DNA of 64,000 nt from UBA10649 sp963700745 (GCA_963700745.1 CAVOYT010000002.1:62001-126000); one strand, 5' to 3'. Counted from the first letter of the stretch, positions 35,645 through 45,340 are shown. Translations and numbers: made by a program. Notes: generated by a model not told the origin, from the letters alone.

Positions 35645-36825
35645 GTGCCCGATCGTGCCATGAGCTGCTTGCGGTACGGCGCGAGATCCTGTGTGCGGTC
35701 GACGCCGACGACGCCGACCAGGCCGGACCTGTCGTGGTACTCCACGATGCACGGGCCATCAGGGTCGCCGTCGACCAGCTCGATGCGGTCGGCGAGGCCC
35801 GGCATCCCGAAGGACTGGAGCTTGTGGTGGTACTGATCGGACCAGAACGACGGCATGGCCGTGAATGGGCCGCGGTTCGGCTCGTCGCCGGCAAGCAGGG
35901 CGGCCAGGGTCGCCCCGGCGCGGCGTCCGGTCTCGGTCGGCATGTTCCAGTGCTCGATGCGCCGCGGGGTGTTGCCGAACAGGGCGTTCGGATGCCGGGC
36001 GATGTCGCCGACCGCCACGACCGGAGCGACGTCGGTCGCGACCTGCATCGAGCTGTCGACGAGGACCCCGTCGGACAGGTCGAGATCGTTCCCCTGCAGC
36101 CATTCGGTGTTCGTGACCGATCCGACCGCCTCGATCACGAGGTCGGCGGGGAGCTCACTGCCGTCGCTGAGGGACACCGAGTGCACGCGGTCGTCGCCAT
36201 TGAAGGCATCGATGGTGTGACCGAGGTGGAAGTGCACGCCATGTGCCTCGTGGCGCCGACGCATTCCCGCCCCGAGCTCGGCACCCAGCGGTCGCACCAT
36301 CGGCTGTTCGTCGATGGCGACGATGGCCACCTCGGCGCCGAGCTTGCGGGCGGTCGCGGCGGTCTCGCAGCCGATGAAGCCCGCGCCCATGATGATGACG
36401 TGGGTCCCGGGTGCGATCAGCGCGCGCACGTGCTCCGCGTCGTCGGCCGTACGGAGGACGAATCGCCCCTCGGCGGGGCCGGGAATCGGCAGCCGTCGCG
36501 GCCGGATGCCTGACGCGATGACCAGGCCGTCGAAGTCCAGGGTCGTGCCGTCGTCGAGGGTGACGGTGCGACCGGCCAGGTCGCTGGCCGTGGCCGGGGC
36601 TCCCAGGCGCCAGATGACGTCGTCGACGGTCGCCTTGCGGCGGAAGTGCAGGCCCTCGACGTCGACGCCCCCGAGCAGTGCTTCCTTCGACAGCGGCGGC
36701 CGGTTGTACGGCAGGTGCGGCTCGTCGCCGACGACTGTGACATCGCCCTCGTATCCCGCCGCGCGAAGGGACTCGGCGGCACGCAGACCGCCCAGCCCGG
36801 CTCCGACGATGACCACGCCACTCAT
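35641..36825 (-). CDS. FAD-dependent ferredoxin reductase
   Basis: 394 residues, intact, of the putidaredoxin-reductase/BphA4 family. FAD site VVIVGAGLGGLRAAESLRA, LPYNRPPLSKEAL (family hallmark), NAD(P)H site VIIMGAGFIGCETAA, second FAD motif PVVAVGDIARHPN and FWSDQYHHKLQ near the end. Passes electrons from NAD(P)H to the ferredoxin encoded 12 bases upstream and then, by inference, to the two P450s of this block. Confidence 0.94.
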   Translation of the reverse strand: MSGVVIVGAGLGGLRAAESLRAAGYEGDVTVVGDEPHLPYNRPPLSKEALLGGVDVEGLHFRRKATVDDVIWRLGAPATASDLAGRTVTLDDGTTLDFDGLVIASGIRPRRLPIPGPAEGRFVLRTADDAEHVRALIAPGTHVIIMGAGFIGCETAATARKLGAEVAIVAIDEQPMVRPLGAELGAGMRRRHEAHGVHFHLGHTIDAFNGDDRVHSVSLSDGSELPADLVIEAVGSVTNTEWLQGNDLDLSDGVLVDSSMQVATDVAPVVAVGDIARHPNALFGNTPRRIEHWNMPTETGRRAGATLAALLAGDEPNRGPFTAMPSFWSDQYHHKLQSFGMPGLADRIELVDGDPDGPCIVEYHDRSGLVGVVGVDRTQDLAPYRKQLMARSGT

Positions 36826-36837
36826 GCGCCGCGCCCG

Positions 36838-37026
36838 CTATTCGACCGTGATGGCCTGCATGGGGCAGACATCGGCCGCGCTCTCGATGTCTGCACGGCG
36901 GTCCTCGTCGGCCTCAGCGACGTAGACCAGCTTGCCGTCGTCGTCCAGACTGAAGATGTCGTCGGCCTCGAAACAGCACTGGCCGTAGTGCTGGCACTTG
37001 TCCATGTCGACGAAAACCTTGACCAT
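36838..37026 (-). CDS. P450-type [3Fe-4S] ferredoxin
   Basis: 62 residues: VFVDMDKCQHYGQCCFEADDIF and VCPMQAI. The Cys pattern C-x5-C-C...C-P is that of the single-cluster ferredoxins that reduce cytochrome P450s in actinobacteria; the position where a 4Fe cluster would need another Cys holds Tyr/Gly. Acidic overall. Lies between the FAH-family gene (2-base gap) and the ferredoxin reductase, in the operon. Confidence 0.93.
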   Translation of the reverse strand: MVKVFVDMDKCQHYGQCCFEADDIFSLDDDGKLVYVAEADEDRRADIESAADVCPMQAITVE

Positions 37027-37028
37027 GC

Positions 37029-37904
37029 CTACTTCTCCTCGATGGTTGACGGGTACAGATCCTTTGACGGCGTGCGGATTCCGCGGAACTCCCAGTCGCC
37101 GCCCTTGGCGGTCGAGATGACCTCTTCGCTCTCTGTCGGCTGGGCGCCGACGTCCTCCCGGATGGGCGTCGGGCCTTCGACGATGGTGTTGGTCAGCCGG
37201 CCCAGACCCTCGACCTCGACCTCGACGACATCCCCCGGGTAGACGGTCCGCGAGTTGGCCGGCGTGCCGGAGAACAGGATGTCCCCGGGCACCAGTGTGA
37301 TCGTGCGCGCGATGTCGGCGACGAGATAGTGCATGTCCCACTCCATCTCGTCGGTGCTGCCGTCCTGCTTCACCTCGCCGTTGACGATCGTGCGGATCTG
37401 CTTGCCGCGGAAGTCCCAGTCGGTCACCAGGCCCGGGCCGATCGGCGCGAGGGTGTCAGCGCCCTTGACCCGCAGCATCGACCCGGCGTCGGTGTCGCGG
37501 AAGTCGTGCAGTCCGTAGTCGTTGCCGACCGTGTAGCCGGCGATGTAGTCCCCGGCCTCCTGCGGGGAGATGTTCCGGCAGGTTCGCCCGATGACGATGA
37601 CGATCTCGCCCTCGTAGTTGAGCCAGTTGCAGCGCTCCGGCCGGACGACCGCGCCCTTGTGCGAGTTGAGCGCGGTGATCGGCTTGTGGAAGTACGTGGG
37701 GGCGGCCGGGAGCTTGGTCATGAACTCCTTGGTCCGGGAGTCGTAGTTCAGGTGGACCGCGATGATCTTTGTCGGCTCGCACGGCGGGAGGTGGATCGCG
37801 TCATCGATGCCCACCACTCGGCCGTCGGGTGCGACCAGCTCTTCGTCGCGGCGTTCCGTCAGGACGGGCGCCCCCTCGAGCAGGATCCGGCGGTACTCGG
37901 TCAT
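37029..37904 (-). CDS. Fumarylacetoacetate hydrolase family (HpaG-like isomerase/decarboxylase)
   Basis: 291 residues, intact. C-terminal FAH catalytic domain with Mg-binding acidic residues: AVHLNYDSRTKEF, PTYFHKPITALNSH, NYEGEIVIVIGRTC (metal Glu), GYTVGNDYGLHDFRD (metal Asp), KGADTLAPIGP, and LVPGDILFSGTPANS. Members act on 5-oxopent-3-ene-1,2,5-tricarboxylate or oxaloacetate-like products of meta-cleavage. Next to HpaD- and HpaE-type genes, an HpaG role in homoprotocatechuate degradation is the best reading. Its start overlaps the dioxygenase stop by four bases. Confidence 0.88.
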   Translation of the reverse strand: MTEYRRILLEGAPVLTERRDEELVAPDGRVVGIDDAIHLPPCEPTKIIAVHLNYDSRTKEFMTKLPAAPTYFHKPITALNSHKGAVVRPERCNWLNYEGEIVIVIGRTCRNISPQEAGDYIAGYTVGNDYGLHDFRDTDAGSMLRVKGADTLAPIGPGLVTDWDFRGKQIRTIVNGEVKQDGSTDEMEWDMHYLVADIARTITLVPGDILFSGTPANSRTVYPGDVVEVEVEGLGRLTNTIVEGPTPIREDVGAQPTESEEVISTAKGGDWEFRGIRTPSKDLYPSTIEEK

Positions 37905-38798
37905 GCGGCGGCTCCTTCGCGCGTCCAGCCGGTCTCGGGTCGGTCGAACCAGACGTGAACCTGGCTGGTGCCGATGGCGTTCTCGTAGTCGCTGTACTGC
38001 ACGCCCGGGGCTGCGAAGTCGCGCTCGCCCAGTGCGGCGGCCATCATCAGGTAGTGGGCGAACATGCCCTCCGGTCGGACGGTGAGGAATTCCGGCATCG
38101 TGTCCAGGACACGGTCGTGACGACCCTCGGCGAACCACGCAAGGCGCTCGTGGTCCATGTCGCGGGCCTTCTGGGTGATGATGTGCGACGGGTCGCTGGA
38201 CTCGTGCTTGCGCAGTTCCTTCAGCTTGTAGAACGTGTGCGACAGGGACCCGGTCGCGATGATGATGACCTTGCGGTCCGTCTCGCGGATGGCATCGCCG
38301 ATCGCCCGCCCGACCCGCAGGAAGTCGTCGGTCTCTGCCGGTCTGGCAGACGCTCATCGAGATCCACTGCTTGTCGAGGCCCTTCCCGAGGTAGCTCCAC
38401 AGGTTCACCGACGGGTAGTACAGGGGCAGGTACTCGTCGTCGATCGGAGTGATCCACGTGCCGTGCGGCTCGCCCTGTGCGGCGATCGCCTCGGCCAGCT
38501 CCGGATCGCCACGCCACTCGTACGGGATCCGGCACATTCCACGGGGCAGCTCCTCGGCGGTGAACAACCCGGCCCGGCGATGTTGCGAGGTGATGACGAA
38601 CTCGACGGTCGTGAACCAGTGCGAGTCGAGCACGATGACCGTGTCGTAGTCGAGATTCTCGAACTTCTCTGCTCGGAGTCGTTCCAGCCCCGTCACGACG
38701 GAGAGCTCCCGGCCCTCGTTCAGCTCCAGGCGGGCCTCCCGCGGAAGCATGATCGTTGGGACATGCGACAGCAGGCCCGCTGCGACTACTTCACCCAT
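37901..38798 (-). CDS. Class III extradiol ring-cleavage dioxygenase (HpaD/LigB type), one frameshift
   Basis: Fe(II) enzyme opening catechol rings at the meta position. N-terminus GLLSHVPTIMLP with a metal-type His, VIVLDSHWFTT (second His region), CRIPYEWRGDPELAE; after the break, EFLTVRPEGMFAHYLMMAAAL and GTSQVHVWFDRP. Between them a third frame reads VIIIATGSLSHTF, the conserved Ser-His region. The break near 38338 is an extra A in ggc(a)gag. About 298 residues. With the flanking HpaE- and HpaG-like genes the likely substrate is 3,4-dihydroxyphenylacetate, but other catechols are possible. Confidence 0.87.
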
Positions 38799-38802
38799 GG
38801 CG

Positions 38803-40270
38803 CTACTCCTTCGTCCAGCCGTTCGGTGCGTACACCGTGTTCTTCACATCCGCGTAGAAGTCGAAGGACCAGATCCCGCCCTCGCGCCCGATCCCGGAGC
38901 GCTTCGATCCGCCGAAGGGGGCGGACAGGTCGCGCACGAAGAAGCAGTTGACCCAGATCGTCCCCGCCACCAGGTGCTTGGTGAAGGCCTCGGCGCGCTG
39001 GCGGTCGCCGGTCACGACGGTCGCGGCGAGCCCGAAGTCGGTGCCGTTCGCGAGCGCCAGCCCTTCCGCGTCGGTCTCGAAGGTCTGCATCGTCAGAACC
39101 GGGCCGAAGACCTCCTGCGTGAGGATCTCGCTGCCATCCGGCGCATCGATGACCAGTGTCGGCTTGAAGTAGTGGGAGCCCAGAGCCCGTGTTCCGCTCG
39201 CCGCCGTAGGCGATCGTGGCGCCGTCGGCCTTGGCGCGCTCGACGAAGCCCTCGACGCGTTCGACGTGCTTCAGGTGGATGTTCGGGCCGACCTGAGTCT
39301 CCTCGTCACGGGGGTCGCCCTGGCGGATCTGAGCTGCCCGCTCGGCGAACCGTTCCGCGAAGGCCTCCGCGATCCCGGACTGCACCAGGAGTCGCGTTCC
39401 CGCGAGGCAGACCTGCCCCGCGTTGTCGTACTGCTCGATCGCGAGATCGACGGCCAGGTCCAGGTCGGCGTCGTCGAGGATGACCGTGGGGCTCTTGCCG
39501 CCGAGCTCGAACGAGCAGGGGATGAGGTTGTCGGCCGCAGCGTGCGCGATCACCTTCGCGGTCGGGACAGAGCCGGTGAAGCAGATCCGGGAGATGCCCG
39601 GGTTGGCCGTGAGTGCGGCGCCGGCCTCGGTGCCGAGCCCCTGCACGACGTTGAAGACCCCGGGCGGCAGCCCTGCGTCGTGTGCCAGCTCGGCGAAGTA
39701 GGACGCGGTGAGCGGTGCCCACTCCGGTGGCTTGGCCACGACCGTGTCCCCGGATGCCAGCGCCGGCCCGATGCGCCACGTGGCCAGCATCAAAGGCGCA
39801 TTCCACGGGGTGATGATCACGGCGACCCCCGAGGGGTCCCAGGTCACGTGGTTGGTGTGGCCGCGGGTCTCGAAGTCTGGGTGCTTGAGCTCGTTGATCG
39901 CGTAGTCGGCGAAGAAGCGGAGGTTCATGACCACTCGGGGCATGACGCCGCGGCGGTGCGAGCGCAGGAGCGAGCCGTTGTCCGCGGTCTCGATCTGGGA
40001 GAGCTCCTCGATGTGGGCCTCAACGTTGTCGGCGACCCGGTGGAGGATGCCGCCACGCTCGCGCGGGCTGAGGGCGGCCCAGCCGGGAAAGGCGGCGCGC
40101 GCGGCAGCGACCGCCGCGTCGGCCTCGGCCTGCCCGCCGCGGGCGACCTGGGCCAGCTCGGCCCCGTCGATCGGGCTGACGGTCGCGAAGGTCTCGGCTG
40201 AGGGGACCCGCTGGCCGCCGATCCAGTGCCGGGTGTCGACGGGGACGCCCGCAACCTCGACGATGGACAT
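38803..40270 (-). CDS. Aldehyde dehydrogenase, HpaE type, one frameshift
   Basis: Would oxidise 5-carboxymethyl-2-hydroxymuconate semialdehyde, the product of the adjacent dioxygenase. Motifs: ITPWNAPLMLATWRIGPAL, FTGSVPTAKVI, Glu in FELGGKSPTVI, catalytic Cys in GQVCLAGTRLL; after the break, LTQEVFGPVLTMQTF and FFVRDLSAPFGGSKRSGIGR, which is typical of HpaE. The break is near 39180, one extra base in the run ggctctgggctccc. About 489 residues. First gene of the eight-gene minus-strand operon; an operator lies 88 bases upstream of its start. Confidence 0.9.
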
Positions 40271-40357
40271 GCAGCGCCCCTTCTGTGGCTGATACGGCGG
40301 CGGCACAATGGGCGCTGGGCCCACTGTGCCGTAGGTTGCCGATCCGGGATCCGTCAG

Positions 40358-40377
40358 TTCGTTCGGACCCTAACGGA
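40358..40377. promoter_or_regulatory. Shared regulon operator, site A
   Basis: TTCGTTCGGACCCTAACGGA, the weakest of six matches to ATCGTTCGG-N2-CCGAACGAT. In the divergent gap between the HpaE operon (start 40270) and the PuuD-like gene (start 40424), so it could control both. Confidence 0.6.
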
Positions 40378-40423
40378 TATTCTGCCGCACGTCATCCTCT
40401 TCGCCAACGTCTCAGGAGGTCGC

Positions 40424-41123
40424 ATGGCCAGGCCACGCATCGCATTCCTGGGTCGCTTCACCGAGTCGGCGAGCGCTCTGCGCTACCGCGGTCTGGTGTC
40501 GTCGCGGGCCCTCCTCGAGGTCGTGTGGGCCGCCGGTGGCGACCCCGTCACACTGCTGCCCGGCGTGGACGCGGACGCGCTGGACTGGCCCGAATCGGCT
40601 GGCCGGCATCGGCGGAGTGCTCCTGGCCGGCGGCGGGGATCTCGACCCTCGGCACTACGGAGGGGACCACGAGCACGACTCGGTGTACGACGTCGACGCG
40701 GTGCAGGATGAGGCCGACCTCTCGCTCGCCGCCTACTGCCTGGCGCAGGGTGTTCCGACCCTGGCCGTGTGCCGCGGCCTGCACGTCGTGAACGTGGTTC
40801 GCGGCGGCAGTCTGGTCGTCGACATGCCCGAGCACCATCGGCATACCGTCCAGGATGTCCCCCTCGATGTGGGAGCCGAGCCGCTGGGCATCGAGGCCGA
40901 CTCCGTTCGGATCTCGTGCTACCACCACCAGGCGATCGACCGACTCGGGTCAGGTATGGACGTGGTTGCCAGGGCTGAGGACGGCACCATCGAGGCCGTC
41001 GTCGTGGACGCGAAGGCCTGGACGGTCGGCGTGCAGTGGCATCCAGAGGACACGTGGTCCACGGATCCTCGACAGGTGCAACTGATGTCGCGATTCGTGC
41101 GGGAGTCCGGCACCGCCACCTAG
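40424..41123 (+). CDS. Gamma-glutamyl-amine hydrolase (peptidase C26, PuuD-like), one frameshift
   Basis: Removes the gamma-glutamyl group from amine-derived acids, as PuuD does for gamma-glutamyl-GABA. RIAFLGRFTESASALRYRGL, then in the next frame LAGIGGVLLAGGGDLDP (family signature), nucleophile Cys in TLAVCRGLHVVNV, HHQAIDRLGSG, and the His/Glu of the triad in GVQWHPEDTW. The break near 40598 is one extra base in gaa(t)cgg. About 232 residues. ATG with CAGGAGG 8 bases upstream. Convergent with the MarR gene 13 bases away. Confidence 0.88.
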
Positions 41124-41136
41124 GGGGTTCGGTGGG

Positions 41137-41638
41137 TCAGGCCTCGGCGCTTGCGGCCTGGCACAGCAGGCGCAGCATGTCGGCGGCCTCGGGCAGCCGG
41201 TCCGGTGGCAGGGCCGACACGACGGCCTTCTCCTGCTCGTTGAACAGCGGGAAGAGCTTCTTCATCGTGCGTCGGCCCGACGGCGGTCAGGCGGACCAGG
41301 ACGAGGCGACCGTCCGCTGTGCTGCGTTCGCGGGTGACCAGGCCCCGGCCCTCGAGGGTGGCCAGGACCCCGGAGAGCGTCGCCTTAGAGAAGCCGCCCT
41401 CGTCGGCGACGACGCGCGTCTCGACCGGCTCCCAGATCCAGGTCACCCAGAGGACCACGAAGGCGGTCCACGTGAGGTCGTGCGGCTGGAGCACCGTCCG
41501 CTCGAGGTGGTTGCGCACGGCGTTGGCTGCCCGGAAGAGGTTGGACGCCACCGCCATCGCCTCATAGTCGAGGGTCAGCCCGGACAGTCGCGACAGGACG
41601 GCGTTCTCAGTCTCCGCGAGTGTGTGCGGACCGGCCAT
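41137..41638 (-). CDS. MarR-family transcriptional regulator, one frameshift
   Basis: Winged helix of the MarR family: helix 1 region YEAMAVASNLFRAANAVRNHLE, LQPHDLTWTAFVVLWV, recognition helix FSKATLSGVLATLEGRGLV, and the wing RERSTADGRLVLVRLT. After the break (near 41280, extra G in gcc(g)tcg) the dimerisation helix continues as MKKLFPLFNEQEKAVV...LLCQAASAEA to a TGA at 41137-41139. About 166 residues. Divergent from the P450 gene, with two copies of the palindromic operator in between (sites B and C). It is therefore the prime candidate for the regulon's ligand-sensing repressor. Confidence 0.87.
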
Positions 41639-41654
41639 GGGGCTCCTCAGGTTG

Positions 41655-41674
41655 ATCGTTCGGGGCCGAACCTA
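41655..41674. promoter_or_regulatory. Shared regulon operator, site B
   Basis: ATCGTTCGGGGCCGAACCTA, 16 bases upstream of the marR start on the minus strand. The core GTTCGG-GG-CCGAAC is perfectly palindromic. The position fits autorepression. Confidence 0.75.
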
Positions 41675-41733
41675 ACGCAAAATGTGTTGCAAAGGTGGCG
41701 CGAAGTCCCGAGGGGACGGCTAGAGTCTGCGGG

Positions 41734-41753
41734 ATAGTTCGGGCCCGAACGAT
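41734..41753. promoter_or_regulatory. Shared regulon operator, site C
   Basis: ATAGTTCGGGCCCGAACGAT, 32 bases upstream of the P450 start, core GTTCGGGCCCGAAC fully palindromic. A -10-like TAGAGT is at 41721-41726, seven bases before the site, so the operator would cover the transcription start. Confidence 0.78.
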
Positions 41754-41785
41754 CTGCGGGCGCCGTCATCGATCCCGGAGGACCC

Positions 41786-43032
41786 ATGAGCACGATCACC
41801 GACGTGACCCTCGCCGACCTCGACCTGTTCGCCCATGGCGCGCCGTGGCAGGTGTTCGAGGACCTGCGCAGGGACGATCCCGTCCACTGGAACGTCGAGG
41901 CCGAGCCGAACGCCGGCTTCTGGTCGATCACGAGGTACCACGACATCGTGGACGTGCTCCGCAACACGAGATGTGTTCTCCAGCCAGCTCGGCACCGCCA
42001 ATCTCGAGGAGCTCGACACTCGGCAGATGGAGATCCGGCGCTCGATCCTCGAGACGGACGGCACCCGCCACCGCGCCCTCCGCAAGATGCTCCAGCCCGA
42101 GTTCTCCCCTCGCGCCATCGCCGGATACGAGACCTTCCTGCGCGGTATCACCGCGTCGACCCTCGACCGCGCCTTCCGGAAGCAGGAGTTCGACTTCGTG
42201 GCCGAGGTGGCCGCGGACTTCCCGATCAGGGTGCTGGCCCAGTTGCTCGACGTGCCCGAGTCCGACATCCCTCAGCTCATCAAGTGGGGCAACCGCATGG
42301 TGGGCAACCAGGATCCTGAGCATGCCGACGTGCTCGCCGAACAGCCCGGAGTCGGAGCAGTACCGCGACCTGCCGTTCCGGTCGCCGGCCGCCCTCGAGG
42401 TGTTCAAGTACGGCTACGAACTGGCCTGGAACCGGAAGGGCGGGGACGGCAAGGACCTCGTCTCGATCGTGCTCAACACGCCGCCGTCGGACGGCATCCC
42501 GATCGATGCCCGCGACTTCCGCAACTACTTCCTCCTGCTCGTGGTCGCCGGGAACGAGACGACGCGCCACACCATCACGCACACCATGAACAACCTCATG
42601 GCCAACCCGGACGCGCTGGCGCTGCTGCGCGAGCAGCCCGACCTGATCCCCTGGGCCGTCGAGGAGTTCCTCCGCTTCGCCAGCCCGGTGCACCACTTCC
42701 GCCGTACGGCGACCCGCGACATCATCATGCGCGGGCAGGAGATCAAGGCCGGCGACAAGGTGGTCGTGTGGTTCGGCTCGGGCAACCGCGACGAGGAAGT
42801 CTTCGACGATCCGTACCGGTTCGACGTGACCCGCAAGCCGAACGAGCACATGTCCTTCGGTCGTGGCGGTCCGCACATGTGCCTGGGCAATGCCCTCGCC
42901 CGGCTGGAGATCCAGATCATGTTCGAGGAGCTGGTGGCCCGCGACGTGAACCTGGCCCCGAACGGCACGCCGGACTACGTCTACTCGAACTTCGTGCACG
43001 GCTTCAAGCGCCTCCCCGTCAAGCAGGTCTGA
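41786..43032 (+). CDS. Cytochrome P450, two frameshifts
   Basis: Class I bacterial P450 needing ferredoxin and reductase, both encoded in the neighbouring operon. N-terminus TLADLDLFAHGAPWQVFEDLRRDDPVHW, C-helix region GTRHRALRKMLQPEFSP, I-helix LLVVAGNETTRH (Asn-Glu-Thr-Thr form), K-helix EEFLRFASPVHHFRRTAT with the Glu-x-x-Arg, and heme loop FGRGGPHMCLGN with the proximal Cys. Breaks near 41972 (extra A) and 42335. About 414 residues when joined. The SPVHHFRRTA motif resembles the CYP125/CYP142/CYP124-type or linalool-type group. Substrate unknown. Confidence 0.9.
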
Positions 43033-43043
43033 CCGCCCCATCT

Positions 43044-43107
43044 CGTCGAGTGGCCCGTTGTGGCTGGGATCCCGCGCCGGGGGCCCGCCACGACGGGCCA
43101 CTCAACG
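43044..43107. repeat. Dispersed inverted repeat, copy 2 (bidirectional terminator)
   Basis: Arms 43044-43064 and 43087-43107, the right arm identical to that of copy 1 at 23.6 kb, the left arm with two changes. Placed between the convergent P450 (stop 43032) and amidotransferase (stop 43122) genes, as copy 1 is between convergent genes. Confidence 0.78.
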
Positions 43108-43121
43108 AACGGGGGAAGGCG

Positions 43122-43826
43122 CTACGGGCGCGCCACGTGGTCGAGGAAGGCGTCGACCAGGGCGTGTGCCCGGTCGGCTGCGTCCTCGCCCTCGGCCAGG
43201 GTGTGCTGGTAGAGCACGTCCGGGTCCTGACCGTCGGCGGCCACCTTGGCGCGGCCACCGAGCTCCAGCCAGCCGTGCAGGCCGGCCGCAGTCAGCTCGG
43301 GATGGAACTGGACGGCGAGGTTCCGGCGGATGATGAACGCCTGGGACGCCACAGAATTGCGGGCGATCTCGCGCGCCCCCGGGGGGACCTGCCAGCGGTC
43401 GTAGTGGAACTCGAACCACGGACCGGCACTGACGATCTCGGGAGCCTGCGTCCAGATTGCCGACCAGCCGATCTCCGGTCGGGGTGACCGGGCGACCGAG
43501 CCGCCGTGGGCTCGGGCCAGGAGCTGACCGCCGAAGCAGATCCCCAGGACCGGCACGCCGAAGTCATCGGCCTCGCGCAGCCACTCGATCTCGGGGAGCA
43601 GCCATGCACCGATCGTGTCGTCGTCCCAAGCCCCCCACGGGGCGCCCATCGGGACGAGGACGTCGAACTCCCGGGGGTCCGGGAAGTCGAACGGCTGATT
43701 GGGCGAGTCGAAGTTCTCCGGTGCCACCACGACCTGCTCCACGATCTCGTAGCCTCGATGAGCGAAGCGCTCGGCGATCGGACCGGGTGGGCTGACATGG
43801 TCGTGCTGAAGGAACAGCGCGCGCAT
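43122..43826 (-). CDS. Class I glutamine amidotransferase-like protein
   Basis: 234 residues, intact. GATase1 fold as in GuaA: MRALFLQHDHVSPPGPI, VLVPMGAPWGAWDDD, nucleophile Cys in GVPVLGICFGGQLLARA and the catalytic His/Glu in AVQFHPELT. Stand-alone proteins of this type sit beside glutamine-synthetase homologues in aniline (AtdA2/TdnT) and similar amine pathways, where they hydrolyse or channel the gamma-glutamyl group. It is divergent from the GS-like gene and shares operator D with it. No synthetase domain is attached, so it is not GMP synthase. Confidence 0.9.
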   Translation of the reverse strand: MRALFLQHDHVSPPGPIAERFAHRGYEIVEQVVVAPENFDSPNQPFDFPDPREFDVLVPMGAPWGAWDDDTIGAWLLPEIEWLREADDFGVPVLGICFGGQLLARAHGGSVARSPRPEIGWSAIWTQAPEIVSAGPWFEFHYDRWQVPPGAREIARNSVASQAFIIRRNLAVQFHPELTAAGLHGWLELGGRAKVAADGQDPDVLYQHTLAEGEDAADRAHALVDAFLDHVARP

Positions 43827-43896
43827 CGTTCACCTCACGGGCGGATTTGTGGGGAAAGTGCTCCCCGACGGTGGATGAGCGCCTAGTATCCACGGA

Positions 43897-43916
43897 ATCG
43901 TTGGGGTCCGAACGAT
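43897..43916. promoter_or_regulatory. Shared regulon operator, site D
   Basis: ATCGTTGGGGTCCGAACGAT, 36 bases upstream of the glutamine-synthetase-like gene and 71 from the divergent amidotransferase start. A -10-like TAGTAT at 43884-43889 lies seven bases before it, the same geometry as site C. Confidence 0.78.
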
Positions 43917-43951
43917 TTCAGCGTAAACCGGCCACGCACCGAGGGAGACCC

Positions 43952-45313
43952 ATGCTCCACGACCTTGCCGAGACCCGCCGCCTCCTCGAGACGCAGGAGA
44001 TCGACGTGGTCCGACTGATCTTCACCGACGTCCTGGGCATCACCCGCTCCAAGGACCTGCTGGTGTCCCAGCTCGAACGGTCCGCTGCCCACGGCCCGGC
44101 GTTCTGCACGGGCACCTGGGTGACGACAACGCGCGGAGGCGTCCTCGATGCTGGCGTCGGGTCGTTCGGGGACGGCCTGCCCGACATGGTCGCCAAGCTC
44201 GACACGGACACGATCCGTCCCATCCCGTGGATCCCCGGGGTCGCCTACGCCATCGCTGACATCGACAACCCGGACGGCTCCCGCAGCGAGATCGCTCCCC
44301 GCGCGATCCTGCGGACCGTCCTGGACGAGTACGAGGCGCTCGGGCTGGTACCGGTGTGCGGCCCGGAGCTGGAGTTCTACTTCGCGCGGCTGGGGGAGGA
44401 CGGCTACGAGCGGCTGCTGAACAAGACCGGCCGCGTCTACACGACGGGCACCCTGGTCGATCCGGATGGCCACTACCTGCACCTGCTCCGCATGCTCGAC
44501 CAGCTCAACGTCGGGTGCGTTCGCCGGGAACCACGAGTTCTGCCCGTCGCAGTACGAGATCAACCTGTGGCACAGCGAGGCGATGGACGCGGCCGATCGC
44601 ACGTTCCTGTTCAAGTCCGCCGTCAAGGACGTGTGCGCGACGCGAGGAATCCTCGGGACCTTCCTGGGCAAGCCGTGGAACGACGAGGGAGGCAGCGGGT
44701 TCCACCTGCACTTCTCGATCACCGACACGCGCCGGGCGCGAACCTCATGCACACGCCGTGAGGGCGAGCTGAGCGAGATGGCACTGAGCATGATTGCGCG
44801 GAGTGCTCGACCACGCGCCGGCCATCGCCGCCTTCACCAACCCCACGGTCAATGCGTACAAGCGACTCGGCCCGGACACCCTGGCGCCGTACCGCTCGAA
44901 CTGGGGATATGACAACCGATCCACCATGGTCCGGATCCCGCCGGAGCGGGGACAGGGCACGCAGGCTTGAGCTGCGGATCGGTGATGGAACGGCCAATCC
45001 CGTACATCGTCATCGCGGTGGTGCTGGCAGCCGCCCTCGACGGCATCAAGCGCAAGCTCGACGCCGCCGCCGGCGGCTGAGGGCTGGGCCTACGAGGACG
45101 AGGATCGTCCGGTGCTGCCCATGACGCTGACGGACGCCCTCGACGCCCTCGACGCGGACGCCGGACTGCGCGAGCACCTCGGCCACCAGTTCGTCGACGA
45201 CCTTCACGACGCTCAAGCGCGACGAGGTCGAGCGCTACGAGGCCGAGGTCGAGGACCCGTCCACCCGGGAGACGACGCAGTGGGAGATCGACGAGTACAT
45301 CGAGGACTACTAG
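43952..45313 (+). CDS. Glutamine synthetase homologue, gamma-glutamylamine ligase type; several frameshifts
   Basis: ATP-dependent ligase of the GlnA fold, of the PuuA/IpuC/AtdA1 group that attaches glutamate to amines. Order of motifs: IDVVRLIFTDVLGITRSKDL, metal Glu pair in VCGPELEFYFARL, then in shifted frames FAGNHEFCPSQYEINLWHSE (metal Glu), GSGFHLHFSI (glutamate/metal His), FTNPTVNAYKRL, and the nucleotide Arg in NRSTMVRIP. The C-terminus TLKRDEVERYEAEVEDP ends WEIDEYIEDY at TAG 45311-45313. Breaks near 44518, 44735, 44755 (ccg(t)gag), 44803 and two or three before 45200. About 450 residues. The lack of the full GlnA adenylylation loop favours an amine ligase. Confidence 0.87.
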
Positions 45314-45340
45314 ACCGTCAGGCGGCCGGCACGGCGGCGG

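Noticed and set aside
43122..43826. guaA (GMP synthase)
   Set aside because: Only the amidotransferase domain is present; the ATP-pyrophosphatase and dimerisation domains are absent and the context is amine catabolism.
43952..45313. Housekeeping glutamine synthetase (glnA)
   Set aside because: Divergent motif spacing, partner amidohydrolases, a shared MarR-type operator and an amine-pathway context point to a gamma-glutamylamine ligase.
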